64,000 bases of DNA from Fibrobacter succinogenes (GCA_902791475.1 CADAWC010000011.1:21509-85508), one strand, 5' to 3'. Counted from the first letter of the stretch, positions 1-8,274 are shown. A program made the numbers and translations. Notes: a model not told the origin generated them from the sequence alone.

Positions 1-363
1 CATGCGGATTCCTTCAATCGAACGCTGAATAGCATCTTCGAGTAAGGAGGAACGATGCTGAATAGATTCGTAAGTTACTTTACCCTTGAACTTGGACACT
101 TCGTTCAAGACTTCAACACTCAACAAGCGGAGTGCGCTATCGTTCGAAACCGTGCAAAGTTTTTGGAGTTCAGAGAAATGCTTGAGCTTGCAAAATTCCT
201 TAAAGAACTTGGCGTTCGCGCGCAAATTTGATTTATGCTTAAAGAATTTCACGATGATGATGCCCCAGGAGCCAAGCGACATAAAGGCGAGAATCCCGAG
301 AATAACCATGGTCACAATATCGGACTGCGTAATCATTTGCAGGACGGGTACTGTATTGTTCAA
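1..363 (-). CDS. TolQ/ExbB-type proton channel subunit, N-terminal part (cut by window edge)
   Basis: The first 121 codons of a MotA/TolQ/ExbB-family inner-membrane protein; the rest lies left of the window. One membrane segment is visible at about residues 16-38, followed by a basic, helical cytoplasmic stretch, as in the TolQ N-terminus. The start is a TTG at 363, chosen because GGAGG lies 5 nt upstream (369-373); the first in-frame ATG is about 9 codons later and has no Shine-Dalgarno. Proteins of this family form the proton-driven motor with TolR/ExbD. Whether this is a true tolQ or another ExbB paralogue cannot be decided from this part. Confidence 0.75.
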   Translation of the reverse strand, partial: MNNTVPVLQMITQSDIVTMVILGILAFMSLGSWGIIIVKFFKHKSNLRANAKFFKEFCKLKHFSELQKLCTVSNDSALRLLSVEVLNEVSKFKGKVTYESIQHRSSLLEDAIQRSIEGIRM

Positions 364-555
364 GACAACCTCCAAAATTTTACAAAAATATACGTACTAT
401 ATTATAATACAAAAAAGCACTATAGAAAGTGTCTTTTCATGCGTTTAACAACACTTTTTTTGACAAATGCCGCAAAACAACATCTTCGCAAAATATTTTT
501 TGTATATTAAAGTCACAAAACAATATATCAGGATTTTAATTCCAAGGAGAAAACA

Positions 556-1095
556 ATGAAAAAACTCATCGCATGTTTCGCACTTGCTGCACTCTTCGCA
601 GGTTGCTCCAGCAATCCTCCGCAGACTCCGCAAGAAAAGCAGGCTAGCCTTCTCATCGAAATGCAGATGCAGAAGAAGAGCTACCTCAAGCAGCACATTC
701 CGGCAGGTATCGGTATTGGCGAATCTGCGGACGAACAGATTGCTCTTGAAAAGGCCGACCAGAACGCTCGCGTAGACCTCGCCAAGTCCATCGATTCTTA
801 CACCAAGGCTCTTGTCAAGAACTTCAAGGAAGATGTGAGCGACGAAATTGCCGAACACTTCCAGAGCACGTCCAAGACCTCCGTCAGCCAGCGCCTCAAT
901 GGTGCAACGCTCAACGATGTCAAGGTTGAAACCACTCCCGATGGCAAATTCAAAATCTACGGTGTGATGACGCTCGACTCTGACCTCGTCTCCGAATACA
1001 TCAAGATGCTTGAACAGCAGGAAAAGAAAGAAGAAGCTGAAAAGATTCGCGCCGCTGCTGAAAAGGCATACGCTGAACTTGATGAAATGGACTAA
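556..1095 (+). CDS. LPP20-like lipoprotein
   Basis: A 179-residue lipoprotein. The signal peptide ends in a lipobox (LFAGC, Cys at about residue 17), so it is probably anchored in a membrane facing the periplasm. Residues 50-80 carry the G-x-G-x-S/A-x-D/E...A...AR pattern of the LPP20 family (Helicobacter Lpp20 and relatives). The C-terminal 30 residues are a charged helix rich in Glu and Lys. AAGGAG lies 8 nt before the ATG. An AT-rich leader with TATATT at 503-508 may hold the promoter, but no convincing -35 was found. It ends at a strong terminator shared with the converging folC. The function of LPP20 proteins is not settled. Confidence 0.8.
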   Translation: MKKLIACFALAALFAGCSSNPPQTPQEKQASLLIEMQMQKKSYLKQHIPAGIGIGESADEQIALEKADQNARVDLAKSIDSYTKALVKNFKEDVSDEIAEHFQSTSKTSVSQRLNGATLNDVKVETTPDGKFKIYGVMTLDSDLVSEYIKMLEQQEKKEEAEKIRAAAEKAYAELDEMD

Positions 1096-1119
1096 TAATC
1101 CTACTTAAGTTTCAAGCAA

Positions 1120-1148
1120 AAAGACATTGGCTAAGCCAATGTCTTTTT
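1120..1148. terminator. bidirectional Rho-independent terminator
   Basis: A near-perfect stem (GACATTGGC / GCCAATGTC, 3-nt loop) is followed by eight T on the plus strand and preceded by five A, so it can end both the lipoprotein gene and the converging folC. Confidence 0.85.
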
Positions 1149-1183
1149 TTTAATCGCGCTACGCGCCCATTAGTACGCGCCAA

Positions 1184-2527
1184 TTAACGGTGTTCGTTTG
1201 TCGTAGGTTCCATCCCACGGAAAAATGCGAGCCCGTCAAAATCGTCCTTGAGCGCCTGCACAGTAGCCCCGATCATATAAAGGCTACCCGTAATGAGCAC
1301 AGGCGAACCATCCGTAACGCTTGCACAAACTTCATTGAGATACCCGCGGGAAAACTCGCCCGCACTTGCGACATTCAGTCCAAGCTTTTCAAGCTCGCTC
1401 TGCAAATCAATGAGCTCGCGGAATCGCGGATACGGCGTACGCGTGATATGCCAAGCGCTCACGTGCGGAGCCATGAGCTTGAGCATCTCGCCCACATCCT
1501 TGTCGCGAAGCGCACCAAACACGCAATGGAACTTCTGATTCGGGTAATACTTGTCAAGCGTCTCGACCAGGCGACGAACCGCGTGGGAATTGTGAGCGCC
1601 ATCTAGAATAAACTTCGTCACACCATTTGCATCAATAAGCTTTTGCATACGGCCCGCCCAGGAGCGAGTCGTAAGAGTCGTGAGCGCAAGAGCGTCGTCG
1701 TAAACAATTCCTTTATTCACAACAGCATCCGCAACAGAAATGTTGCGCGACTTTTGTAAAAACAGTTCCGCGGCCTTAAGAGAAAGGCTTGCATTTTCGA
1801 CGTAATGTTGTCCTAAATTCGGGAGTTCAATATCGTTACGGATTTCAGGAACGACACACGAGCAACCATGCGAAGCCGCAAAAACTTTCGCTTCGGCAAT
1901 CAAAGCTTCGCTCAAGCCACCCAAGACAAAAGTCTTGCTACAGCCATTTGAAATGATACTTTGTGCAGAACCCGCCACCCCCATTTTTTCCTTGAGGATT
2001 GCCGATTCTGTGCTACCGAGAACTTCCGTGTGTTCCAGCCCAATGCTCGTGAGCACAATCAGTTCACCGTCGGCAACGGCAGTGCTATCCAAGCGACCGC
2101 CCATACCCGCTTCCAAGACCGCCACATCGATGTTCTGTTCTGCGTAATAGAGGAATGCGACAATCGTCAAAACTTCAAAGAACGTCGGTTCCACTTGCGT
2201 TTTTTCGGCTGCAGACTTGACCTGCATAATCAGGCGGTCGAGCGATTCATCATCAATCGGCAAATCGTTCACGCGGATGCGTTCACGCATGCTCACCAAG
2301 TGCGGACTCGTATAAAGCCCCGTCTTGAGGCCGTGCGCCTGCAAAACACCCGACAAGTAATAGCTCGTCGAGCCCTTGCCATTCGTGCCAACAACATGAA
2401 TCGTCTTAAACTTTTTTTGAGGATTTCCGAGAGCTTCGCAAAGTTTACGGGTAGAAGCAAGACCCGGCATCATCCCGAATATGAGGCGGGAATTCAAATA
2501 TTCCAATCCGTTCTGAATCATGGTCAA
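1184..2527 (-). CDS. folC: bifunctional folylpolyglutamate synthase / dihydrofolate synthase
   Basis: A 447-residue Mur-ligase-superfamily enzyme that adds glutamate to dihydropteroate and to reduced folates in the cytoplasm, using ATP. The ATP-binding loop GTNGKGST is at residues 47-54, followed by the typical SPHL...ERI segment (about 74-84) and the LDGAHN motif near residue 309. Length fits the family. The first 5 residues allow a start at either of two ATGs (2527 or 2521). The 5' end, including the start codon, is copied about 413 bp upstream (2879-2952). Its upstream region carries the 85-bp TACGTA array. The folate gene folA lies at 12.8 kb, not in the same operon. Confidence 0.95.
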   Translation of the reverse strand: MTMIQNGLEYLNSRLIFGMMPGLASTRKLCEALGNPQKKFKTIHVVGTNGKGSTSYYLSGVLQAHGLKTGLYTSPHLVSMRERIRVNDLPIDDESLDRLIMQVKSAAEKTQVEPTFFEVLTIVAFLYYAEQNIDVAVLEAGMGGRLDSTAVADGELIVLTSIGLEHTEVLGSTESAILKEKMGVAGSAQSIISNGCSKTFVLGGLSEALIAEAKVFAASHGCSCVVPEIRNDIELPNLGQHYVENASLSLKAAELFLQKSRNISVADAVVNKGIVYDDALALTTLTTRSWAGRMQKLIDANGVTKFILDGAHNSHAVRRLVETLDKYYPNQKFHCVFGALRDKDVGEMLKLMAPHVSAWHITRTPYPRFRELIDLQSELEKLGLNVASAGEFSRGYLNEVCASVTDGSPVLITGSLYMIGATVQALKDDFDGLAFFRGMEPTTNEHR

Positions 2528-2538
2528 TAATATAGAAA
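2466..2538 (-). repeat. folC 5'-end duplication, genuine copy
   Basis: The start region of folC, from about codon 21 back past the ATG to the TATAG leader. It is repeated almost exactly at 2879-2952, in the same orientation. Confidence 0.85.
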
Positions 2539-2598
2539 GTTAGGGCACCTGCGGTGGAAATTGCGGAATTTCGAGCGATTTTTAGGCGTTTCCTGCGA

Positions 2599-2812
2599 TT
2601 TTTACGTACTATAAGGCAAATAAAAAAGTTGTTAGTACGTAAAAACAAGATTCTAGTTTATCCACAACATTCATAATATTTCCATTTTACGTACTAAAAG
2701 GGCTCATAGGCACAAATCAGTACGTAAAACAGCCTCCCATAAATTTAATTTGTATATAAAATTAAAGCTATTTACGTACTTAAACAGGAAAATTTCCACG
2801 CCAAGTACGTAA
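2599..2812. repeat. three inverted repeats with TACGTA cores at an exact 85-bp period
   Basis: Hairpin 1: TTTTTACGTACTA (2599-2611) with its complement at 2633-2645, a 13-bp perfect stem. Hairpin 2: 2685-2695 with 2719-2729, 11 bp. Hairpin 3: 2772-2781 with 2803-2812, 10 bp. Loops are 21-23 nt and unrelated in sequence. The six TACGTA cores start at 2603, 2636, 2688, 2721, 2773 and 2806, giving intervals 33, 52, 33, 52, 33. The rest of the 686-bp gap 2528-3213 is AT-rich and holds only the folC duplicate and heptad arrays; no gene is seen. Confidence 0.85.
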
Positions 2813-2878
2813 CACACAAATTAAGCACTCAATTTTAGCCCTGAAAAACAAACTTTCGGCATAGAAAAACGCAAAAAC

Positions 2879-2952
2879 AGGCACCATCCCGAATTATGAG
2901 GCGGGAATTCAAATATTCCAATCCGTTCTGAATCATGGGCTATAATATAGAA
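2879..2952 (-). pseudogene. truncated duplicate of the folC start region
   Basis: About 73 bp match 2466-2538 with four or so substitutions and one inserted T (in GAATTATGAG versus GAATATGAG) that shifts the frame. It keeps the ATG and about 20 codons but runs into unrelated AT-rich DNA, so it cannot make FolC. The copy brackets the TACGTA array between two direct repeats, as a tandem duplication or a recombination/insertion event would. Confidence 0.8.
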
Positions 2953-2954
2953 AT

Positions 2955-3170
2955 AGTGATTAGTAGGAAGTAGACAGTAGACAGTAGGAAGTACGAGGTG
3001 TCATCCTGAGCGAAGGGTGAAACCCGGAGTCGAAGGATCCAGGGAAGTGGTTGGTGATTAGTAGGAAGAAGACAGTAGACAGTGAGCAGTGGTTAGTGTT
3101 TATGAAAAATGGTTAATCCACCCTTCATTTCATGATCCTGTTTACTTAACCACTGTTTACCGACCACTAA
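2955..3170. repeat. heptad-array element upstream of endA
   Basis: Six 7-bp units of form AGTNNNN (2955-2996), a REP-like palindrome (3000-3040, GTCATCCTGAGCGAAGG to CGAAGGATCC), eight more AG-type units in phase (3046-3101), then an opposite-facing array (3138-3170, ACCACT/TTTACC type). It ends at the first possible ATG of the endA frame. Confidence 0.8.
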
Positions 3171-3213
3171 AATGATTACATTTCTATCACACATAAAAAG
3201 AGGTTTTGTTTAT

Positions 3214-3957
3214 ATGAAAGTTTCAGCAAGCGCTGTCGCTTTGATTCTTTGCGTTTTCGCAGCATTTTCGTTTGCGAAAGTCGATCCTGAGGCCGCACCC
3301 CGTCACTACAACTACCGCGATGCGGGCAAGCAAATGAGGCGCATCTACTACGGCGAACTCCAGGAGACAATCTACTGCGGTTGCCGCTACCTCGACAAAA
3401 AACACGTGGACTTTAGCACCTGCAACTACAAGCCGCGCGAAAACCCAAACCGCAAAAGCCTCGAACGCACCAAGCGCATCGAGTGGGAACACATCGTGAC
3501 CGCCCACAACATGGGTAAGCACCTCCCCTGCTGGCGTGACGGCGGCCGCAAGAACTGCAGCGCCAATGACTCCACGTTCAAAATCATGGAAGGCGACCTC
3601 CACAACCTCTACCCCGCCATCGGCGAAGTGAACGGAGACCGCAACAACTTCATGTTCAGCCAGTGGACGAACAACCCAGCCCCCATGTACGGCGAGTGCG
3701 AAACCATCGTCGATTTCAAGGAAAAGAAGGTCCAACCCCGCAAAGAAGTCCGAGGCCTGATTGCCCGCGTGCATTTCTACATGGAAAAGACCTACAACAT
3801 CAACCTTTCCAAGCAAGACCGCAAGCTTTTCGAAGCCTGGGACAAGATGTACCCCGTCACCGAGCGCGAATGCGAACGAGACCGCCGCATTTTCAAGGTC
3901 CAGGGCGACCACAACCCCTTCGTCTTCGAGAAATGCCAAGATTCTGTTGACAAGTAG
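3214..3957 (+). CDS. endA: secreted endonuclease I (EndA/Dns family)
   Basis: A 247-residue nuclease with an N-terminal signal peptide (hydrophobic 4-18, likely cut after SFA). Family hallmarks are present: WEHIV followed by DLHNLYPAIGEVNGDRNNF, the beta-beta-alpha-metal motif that binds Mg2+ and places the catalytic His. Many Cys residues suggest disulfides, consistent with periplasmic or outside location. It degrades DNA without sequence specificity. An upstream in-frame ATG at 3172 lies in a repeat array without a Shine-Dalgarno; the ATG at 3214 has AGAGG 10 nt upstream and begins a clean signal peptide, so I take that start. Confidence 0.9.
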   Translation: MKVSASAVALILCVFAAFSFAKVDPEAAPRHYNYRDAGKQMRRIYYGELQETIYCGCRYLDKKHVDFSTCNYKPRENPNRKSLERTKRIEWEHIVTAHNMGKHLPCWRDGGRKNCSANDSTFKIMEGDLHNLYPAIGEVNGDRNNFMFSQWTNNPAPMYGECETIVDFKEKKVQPRKEVRGLIARVHFYMEKTYNINLSKQDRKLFEAWDKMYPVTERECERDRRIFKVQGDHNPFVFEKCQDSVDK

Positions 3958-4054
3958 TGAACATTTGACTAAATTTGAAGTCCAAATCTCGCATGTCGTG
4001 CCAAGCTCTGCCAACTTGCGAGCGTAACCAAAGAGCTTCCTCAAAGAGGTAAAT

Positions 4055-4660
4055 ATGTCCTCCTTCCGCGGACCTAAAGGTAAAGTAGCACGCTCTCTCG
4101 GCGTTGCCGTTTCTCAGAAGACTCAAAAGGCTCTCGACCGCCGCAACTTCGCACCTGGCCAGCATGGTCAGACCCGCAAGAAGTCTGCTTCCGTTTACAA
4201 GCAGCAGTTGGTCGAAAAGCAGCGTCTTCGTTTCACCTACAACATTTCCGAAGCTCAGCTTGCCAAGGCATACAAGGAAGCTAACCGTCGTGAAGGTTCT
4301 GCAGGTGACAACCTGATGATCTTGCTCGAAACTCGTCTTGACGCAGTCGTCTACCGCATGGGTTTTGCCCGTACGATCTTCGCTGCTCGTCAGTACGTTG
4401 CACACGGTCACTTCACTGTGAACGGTGTTCGTAGCTTCTCTCCGAGCCGCCTCATCAAGGCTGGCGACGTGATCGCTGTTCGTGAACAGTCCAAGGAACA
4501 CGTGCAGATCAAGGAAGCAATCGCTTCTGCTGCTGCCGCTCCGGAATACTTGTCTGTCGATCTCGGCAAGATGCAGGGTACTCTCGTGAAGCTTCCGCTC
4601 CGCGACCAGATCCCGGTCAAGCTCGAAGAACAGCTCGTCGTGGAATACTACTCCAGGTAG
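4055..4660 (+). CDS. rpsD: 30S ribosomal protein S4
   Basis: A 201-residue S4, a primary 16S rRNA-binding protein that nucleates 30S assembly. The segment RRNFAPGQHGQ (about 29-39) and the S4 RNA-binding domain (about 92-155, ...ETRLDAVVYRMGFA...QYVAHGHFTVNG) are clear. It lacks the N-terminal zinc-type Cys motif, so it is the Cys-free form. AGAGG lies upstream of the ATG. It stands alone here, followed at once by a terminator and not beside rpsM, rpsK, rpoA or rplQ. Codons are strongly biased, as expected for a highly expressed gene. Confidence 0.97.
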   Translation: MSSFRGPKGKVARSLGVAVSQKTQKALDRRNFAPGQHGQTRKKSASVYKQQLVEKQRLRFTYNISEAQLAKAYKEANRREGSAGDNLMILLETRLDAVVYRMGFARTIFAARQYVAHGHFTVNGVRSFSPSRLIKAGDVIAVREQSKEHVQIKEAIASAAAAPEYLSVDLGKMQGTLVKLPLRDQIPVKLEEQLVVEYYSR

Positions 4661-4698
4661 TAAGCCGCTTAGAGCCAAGAAGACTCAAGCTTTTAAAG

Positions 4699-4726
4699 AC
4701 GCTCGCAGAAATGCGGGCGTTTTTAT
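4699..4726 (+). terminator. terminator of rpsD
   Basis: Stem ACGCTCGCA / TGCGGGCGT with a GAAA loop, followed by a T-run. Confidence 0.9.
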
Positions 4727-4917
4727 TATTTTATCACAAATGCAAGTTTTTCTTCGTAAGACAAGTCATTTATAGACTTGCCAACTTTTTGGGCATATGC
4801 AACAAGAGCACGATGATCATACCTACAAGATGGCGCATCTTTATAAGGATTTGGGAAACCCAAATATTCGCTTTGAATATCCGCAAAATTCATGGTCTTT
4901 TTATCAATTCCACTCAT
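4726..4917 (-). CDS. small hypothetical protein downstream of the GNAT remnant
   Basis: 63 residues if started at the ATG at 4917, which overlaps the end of the GNAT frame by 14 nt and has GGAG about 10 nt upstream; an alternative ATG is at 4893. The protein is hydrophilic with an alpha-helical C-terminus and a YLGFPNPYK segment; no signal peptide or membrane segment. I do not recognise the family. The overlap with the GNAT frame suggests a two-gene unit. Its base composition is AT-rich compared with neighbours, in line with acquired DNA. Confidence 0.5.
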   Translation of the reverse strand: MSGIDKKTMNFADIQSEYLGFPNPYKDAPSCRYDHRALVAYAQKVGKSINDLSYEEKLAFVIK

Positions 4918-5458
4918 AAGTGTAATTCTCCAAAAGCTTTTGGGCCGCACAAGGTTCTATCAAAAAATGATACGGATGAAGAATACCAACGAAAGAACAT
5001 CCGAGAAACTCAATATAGTGATTCAAAAGCTCCCTATTAAGAGCAAAACCGTAAACAAATCCATCAAAGCCCCATTTAAAAGACATATCTACAGCAATAG
5101 CAAAAAGATGACCACCGACACCACTATACTTTTTCTTTCCAAATAAATATATGTTATTTCTAGGCGCCGTACAAGCCCAATGCAAATACACGGTTCGAAT
5201 ATCAGAATCCTTTTTTAGCGCAATAAGTCCCTGTACTTCATTATTTCTCTTTAAAGCAAGAGCAAACACATCAACATTTAAAGGGACTTTAACCCAATCA
5301 ATTCCCCAACCATTGGACGAATTATATTTTCTAAGAACAGAACGACTTTCTATTTAAAAAACGAAAGTTTCTTCAATTGATCCGGTTTCCAAATCCTTGA
5401 GGCAAGGAACCATTTCATCTAGCCATATATCAACGCAGCCATTTAATACATCATTCAT
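4904..5458 (-). pseudogene. GNAT-like acetyltransferase broken by an in-frame TAA
   Basis: One continuous frame runs from the ATG at 5458 (perfect AAGGAG upstream) to the stop at 4904, but a TAA at 5354-5356 interrupts it after 34 codons. The part after the stop (about 150 codons) has the look of a GNAT fold: a hydrophobic beta-strand VFALALKRNNEVQGLIAL, then YLHWACTAP and a GGHLFAIAVDMSFKWGFDGFVYG segment. The simplest history is one A-to-T change turning AAA into TAA. The fragment could restart at the GTG at 5269, but no Shine-Dalgarno is seen there. It is AT-rich and shares a promoter-like 32-mer with the HD gene at 20.1 kb. Confidence 0.65.
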
Positions 5459-5514
5459 TTTGTTCTCCTTCCCCGTCTACACGCTTGAAAAAACGGGATT
5501 AATCATTTTTTATA

Positions 5515-5546
5515 AATATAGAATCATAAAATGTCAAATCATGACA
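5515..5546 (-). promoter_or_regulatory. promoter/operator-like 32-mer upstream of the GNAT remnant
   Basis: Read on the minus strand it contains TGTCA-N4-TTGACA, an inverted repeat where a -35 box would lie, and TATATT as -10. It matches 20327-20358 at 26 of 32 positions, with the same spacing and orientation towards its gene. Confidence 0.55.
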
Positions 5547-5683
5547 TTTTCAATTTTATTCAAATTTTGTTTTCGCAATTACCTCAATTTTGCAAGTTCC
5601 CTGCAAGAAACACTCGCAACACTTTTAAATTATTTCATCTACAAAACAGGACGGGAGCCCAATACATTTCTATTTTAGATGCC

Positions 5684-6802
5684 ATGAGAAACATTTTTGA
5701 AGAAATTGGTAAGACTCCCGCCGAAATCGAGGCAAAACTCAATAAGGCTTTCACGCAACTGTTCGAAGGCGACCGCGAAAACGAACGCATTTGCTTTGAC
5801 AAAGGCAATGATATGGCGTACATCGTGGATATCGGCCACAACGACATTCGCTCCGAAGGCATGAGCTACGGCATGACGGTTGCCGCACTCCTCGGCAAGC
5901 AGGACCTTTTCGACAAGCTCTGGAAATTCGCCAAGACGCACATGAAAAACACCGAAGGCGACCTCGCCGGTTATTACTCCTGGCAAGTTTCGACCTCCGA
6001 TTTCACGATGATGGACCCGGGTGCCGCTCCGGATGGCGAAGAATACTTTGCCGCAGCGCTCCTTTACGCCGCCAAAATTTTCAAAAACGAACAATACAAG
6101 CGCGACGCCGTTGAGCTTATCAACGACATGGCTCACAAGCCGCAAGCAGGCGATGTGTACACGATGATGGACGTGAACGCAGGCCTCGTGCGATTTTCGC
6201 CCATGAAAGGGAACGATTACACCGACCCGAGCTACAACACGGTCGCATTCTACAGAATGTACGGCGAAGCCAGCGGCGATGCAATTTGGAACAAGATTGC
6301 AGACAACAGCGTTGCCTACTTGAAAAAGGCTTGCCACCCGGTCACGGGACTTGCCGCCGACTACAGTGAATTTGACGGAACTCCAAAGGAAACGCCGTGG
6401 CACCCGGAAAGCGATTGTTTCTGCGGGGACGCTTGGCGCGTCGTGTGGAACATCGGTCTTGACGCCGCAAAATTGCAAGATAAAGGCGAACGTACCGACG
6501 TGAGCGAATGGGAAGTTTCTGCAGTCCGCAAAATTCTCGGCTACCTCCACGGGCGTCGCCCGTATCTCGCCGACATGCGTGTCGACGGGAGCGCGTTCCC
6601 GCGCGAGGCAAGGCCTGCTACGGGCGGCCTGATTGCCATGAACGCAGCATCGACTGTCGCACTCCCCGCAGGCGATCCGCTTATCAAGCCGTTCGCCGAA
6701 GACCTCTGGAATATGGAAATCCCGACCGGACTCTGGCGCTACTACGACGGGCTCCTGTATATGCTCGGGCTCCTCGCCTGCTCCGGGAAATTCAATGTGT
6801 GA
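5684..6802 (+). CDS. GH8 reducing-end xylose-releasing exo-oligoxylanase (Rex type)
   Basis: A 372-residue glycoside hydrolase family 8 enzyme closest in pattern to the intracellular Rex enzyme of Bacillus halodurans, which removes xylose from the reducing end of xylo-oligosaccharides. Visible matches are RNIFEEIG at the start, IRSEGMSYGM (general acid Glu at about residue 58), APDGEEYFA, YLKKACHPVTGLA and GDAWRVVWNIGLD (probable base Asp). No signal peptide, so it should act in the cytoplasm on imported oligomers. The start is uncertain: the frame is open from an ATG at 5531, but neither that ATG nor 5684 has a Shine-Dalgarno; 5684 sits next to where family homology begins. Confidence 0.85.
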   Translation: MRNIFEEIGKTPAEIEAKLNKAFTQLFEGDRENERICFDKGNDMAYIVDIGHNDIRSEGMSYGMTVAALLGKQDLFDKLWKFAKTHMKNTEGDLAGYYSWQVSTSDFTMMDPGAAPDGEEYFAAALLYAAKIFKNEQYKRDAVELINDMAHKPQAGDVYTMMDVNAGLVRFSPMKGNDYTDPSYNTVAFYRMYGEASGDAIWNKIADNSVAYLKKACHPVTGLAADYSEFDGTPKETPWHPESDCFCGDAWRVVWNIGLDAAKLQDKGERTDVSEWEVSAVRKILGYLHGRRPYLADMRVDGSAFPREARPATGGLIAMNAASTVALPAGDPLIKPFAEDLWNMEIPTGLWRYYDGLLYMLGLLACSGKFNV

Positions 6803-6842
6803 TTTTTAATGCATTACAAGACTTAACTGGATTCCTCACTTC

Positions 6843-6897
6843 GTTCGGAATGACGAGAGTAAAACGTCATCCTGAGGGCAAAAAGCCCGAAGGATCC
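6843..6897. repeat. REP-like palindromes after the GH8 gene
   Basis: Two units: CGTTCGGAATGACGAG and GTCATCCTGAGGGC-AAAAA-GCCCGAAGGATCC (6866-6897). The second forms a hairpin and recurs in variants at 3000, 29647 and 63266. It may double as a transcription end for both converging genes. Confidence 0.75.
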
Positions 6898-6905
6898 AGT
6901 GAAAT

Positions 6906-8231
6906 TTAGTGTTTCTCGACAACTCTTCCAAGCGGCGTCTGCATTTGGCGCCGCTGTTCTGCATATATGGTCGGTGCGACAATGTGGTAAATAGCCTCTT
7001 TCACCATCGTCCCGACATTGAATGCAAACGAATCAAACACATAGCGGTAACTTTCAATCGTATCATCAAAGCCCACAACATATGGCGCCGGCAACTTTTT
7101 CGCCTTGAAGTAATCAATCAGCGAAGCCGCCACCCAGTCATTTGAACACACAAATTTATCCAAAGTAGCGTTCTTCAAAAGCGATTCCAAAATGTTGTCC
7201 AAAAGCGTCTGGCGCTCAACGCCATCGTGCTCAGCAGCATCTGCCAAGTCAAACGGAGAGGCATAGCGTTCATCGACAAGCGGAATCACATCCGTCCCCG
7301 CATCCAGTAAGCCTTGTAAGCGAGCCTTCGACCAAAAACTAGCATGGTACGGCGAGAGGTAATGAACAGGTCCCATATCCTTGCTCTTGAGGTAACGTCC
7401 GACAATCACGCCCGCTTCCTTGCCAAAAGCCACATTGTAGAACGCCCACTTCTTTTTATTACGAGCAATCACAGGAATCACATCTGGAGCGTATTCCCAC
7501 CAGACCGAAATCGGATTTTTGAACGATGCAAAATGTGCGAACAACTTCGCAGCATCATTCACCAGCCACGTCGAGAGGAACACCCCCAAGCAGTGGGTAT
7601 CATTTTTTACAACAAAAGTTTCACCCGACGACAAATAGAACAGGTTCGAAGCTTCGTGATACCCGATAAACTTCACCGCAATTTTCTGTTCTGCCGCAAT
7701 CTGCGCAAACGTGCGGAACACATCGGATTCGCGTTCGGACTCAATCTTCAAGCGGCCGAATTCATCCGAGCGATGCACAAACAAAATGTAATTCGACTTC
7801 TCAACAGGGCGCTCTTCGCTAAAGAAAAAGCGATGCCCCACATGGCGCAAAATCCCTTGCGAACACTTTTGCATCAGAAACTTTTTGACAATGTAAAGCG
7901 AAACATTATAACGATTCGAAAGTTCCTTGCACGAAGGGAGTTCATCAAAGGCATTTAGATACCCGCTGTCCAAATCGTTCTGGAACAGGCGCTCCACAAC
8001 AGAATAGACACTCTCCTCGGCCTTCACCTCGAACGACGGAGCTGAGCCCCAAAAACAGCCCTTGCCATGAACGAGCTGCACAAGTTTTTCTTGAGCCAAA
8101 ATCTTGTAAGCGCGATGAACCGTATTGACTGAAAGACCAAGACGCTCAGCCATCTTACGCACAGAAGGCATCTTTTCGCCATCGTGAAAACCGGCATCCG
8201 CAATCGATTTTTTTACATCTTCAATAAGCAA
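6906..8231 (-). CDS. GntR-type regulator with two winged-helix segments and a LacI-like sensor domain
   Basis: 441 residues. Residues 1-62 are a GntR winged helix (KMPSVRKMAERLGLSVNTVHRAYKIL). Residues 85-140 look like a second one (ELPSCKELSNRYNVSLYIVKKFL). From about 145 on comes a periplasmic-binding/LacI-type domain that would bind a sugar or similar effector, ending in the VVGFDD signature common in LacI sensors. The start is TTG at 8231 with GAGG 8 nt upstream. It lies between the GH8 gene and the divergent FISUMP gene; control of either is an inference from position only. Confidence 0.8.
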   Translation of the reverse strand: MLIEDVKKSIADAGFHDGEKMPSVRKMAERLGLSVNTVHRAYKILAQEKLVQLVHGKGCFWGSAPSFEVKAEESVYSVVERLFQNDLDSGYLNAFDELPSCKELSNRYNVSLYIVKKFLMQKCSQGILRHVGHRFFFSEERPVEKSNYILFVHRSDEFGRLKIESERESDVFRTFAQIAAEQKIAVKFIGYHEASNLFYLSSGETFVVKNDTHCLGVFLSTWLVNDAAKLFAHFASFKNPISVWWEYAPDVIPVIARNKKKWAFYNVAFGKEAGVIVGRYLKSKDMGPVHYLSPYHASFWSKARLQGLLDAGTDVIPLVDERYASPFDLADAAEHDGVERQTLLDNILESLLKNATLDKFVCSNDWVAASLIDYFKAKKLPAPYVVGFDDTIESYRYVFDSFAFNVGTMVKEAIYHIVAPTIYAEQRRQMQTPLGRVVEKH

Positions 8232-8274
8232 CTTTAAATCCTCTTCATTTCACAAAATAACAAAATTTTCCATC

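Noticed and set aside
2955..3101. Heptad arrays as a CRISPR array
   Set aside because: The repeat unit is only 7 bp with no spacers, and no cas genes are present.
3172..3213. Upstream in-frame ATG as start of endA
   Set aside because: It sits at the end of a repeat array with no Shine-Dalgarno and would spoil the signal peptide.
5354..5356. Programmed stop-codon readthrough in the GNAT gene
   Set aside because: TAA is the least permissive stop and no stimulatory hairpin is evident downstream; a nonsense mutation is simpler.
4726..5458. Active GNAT toxin-antitoxin pair
   Set aside because: The GNAT frame is interrupted by TAA, and the small partner lies downstream and does not resemble a known antitoxin.
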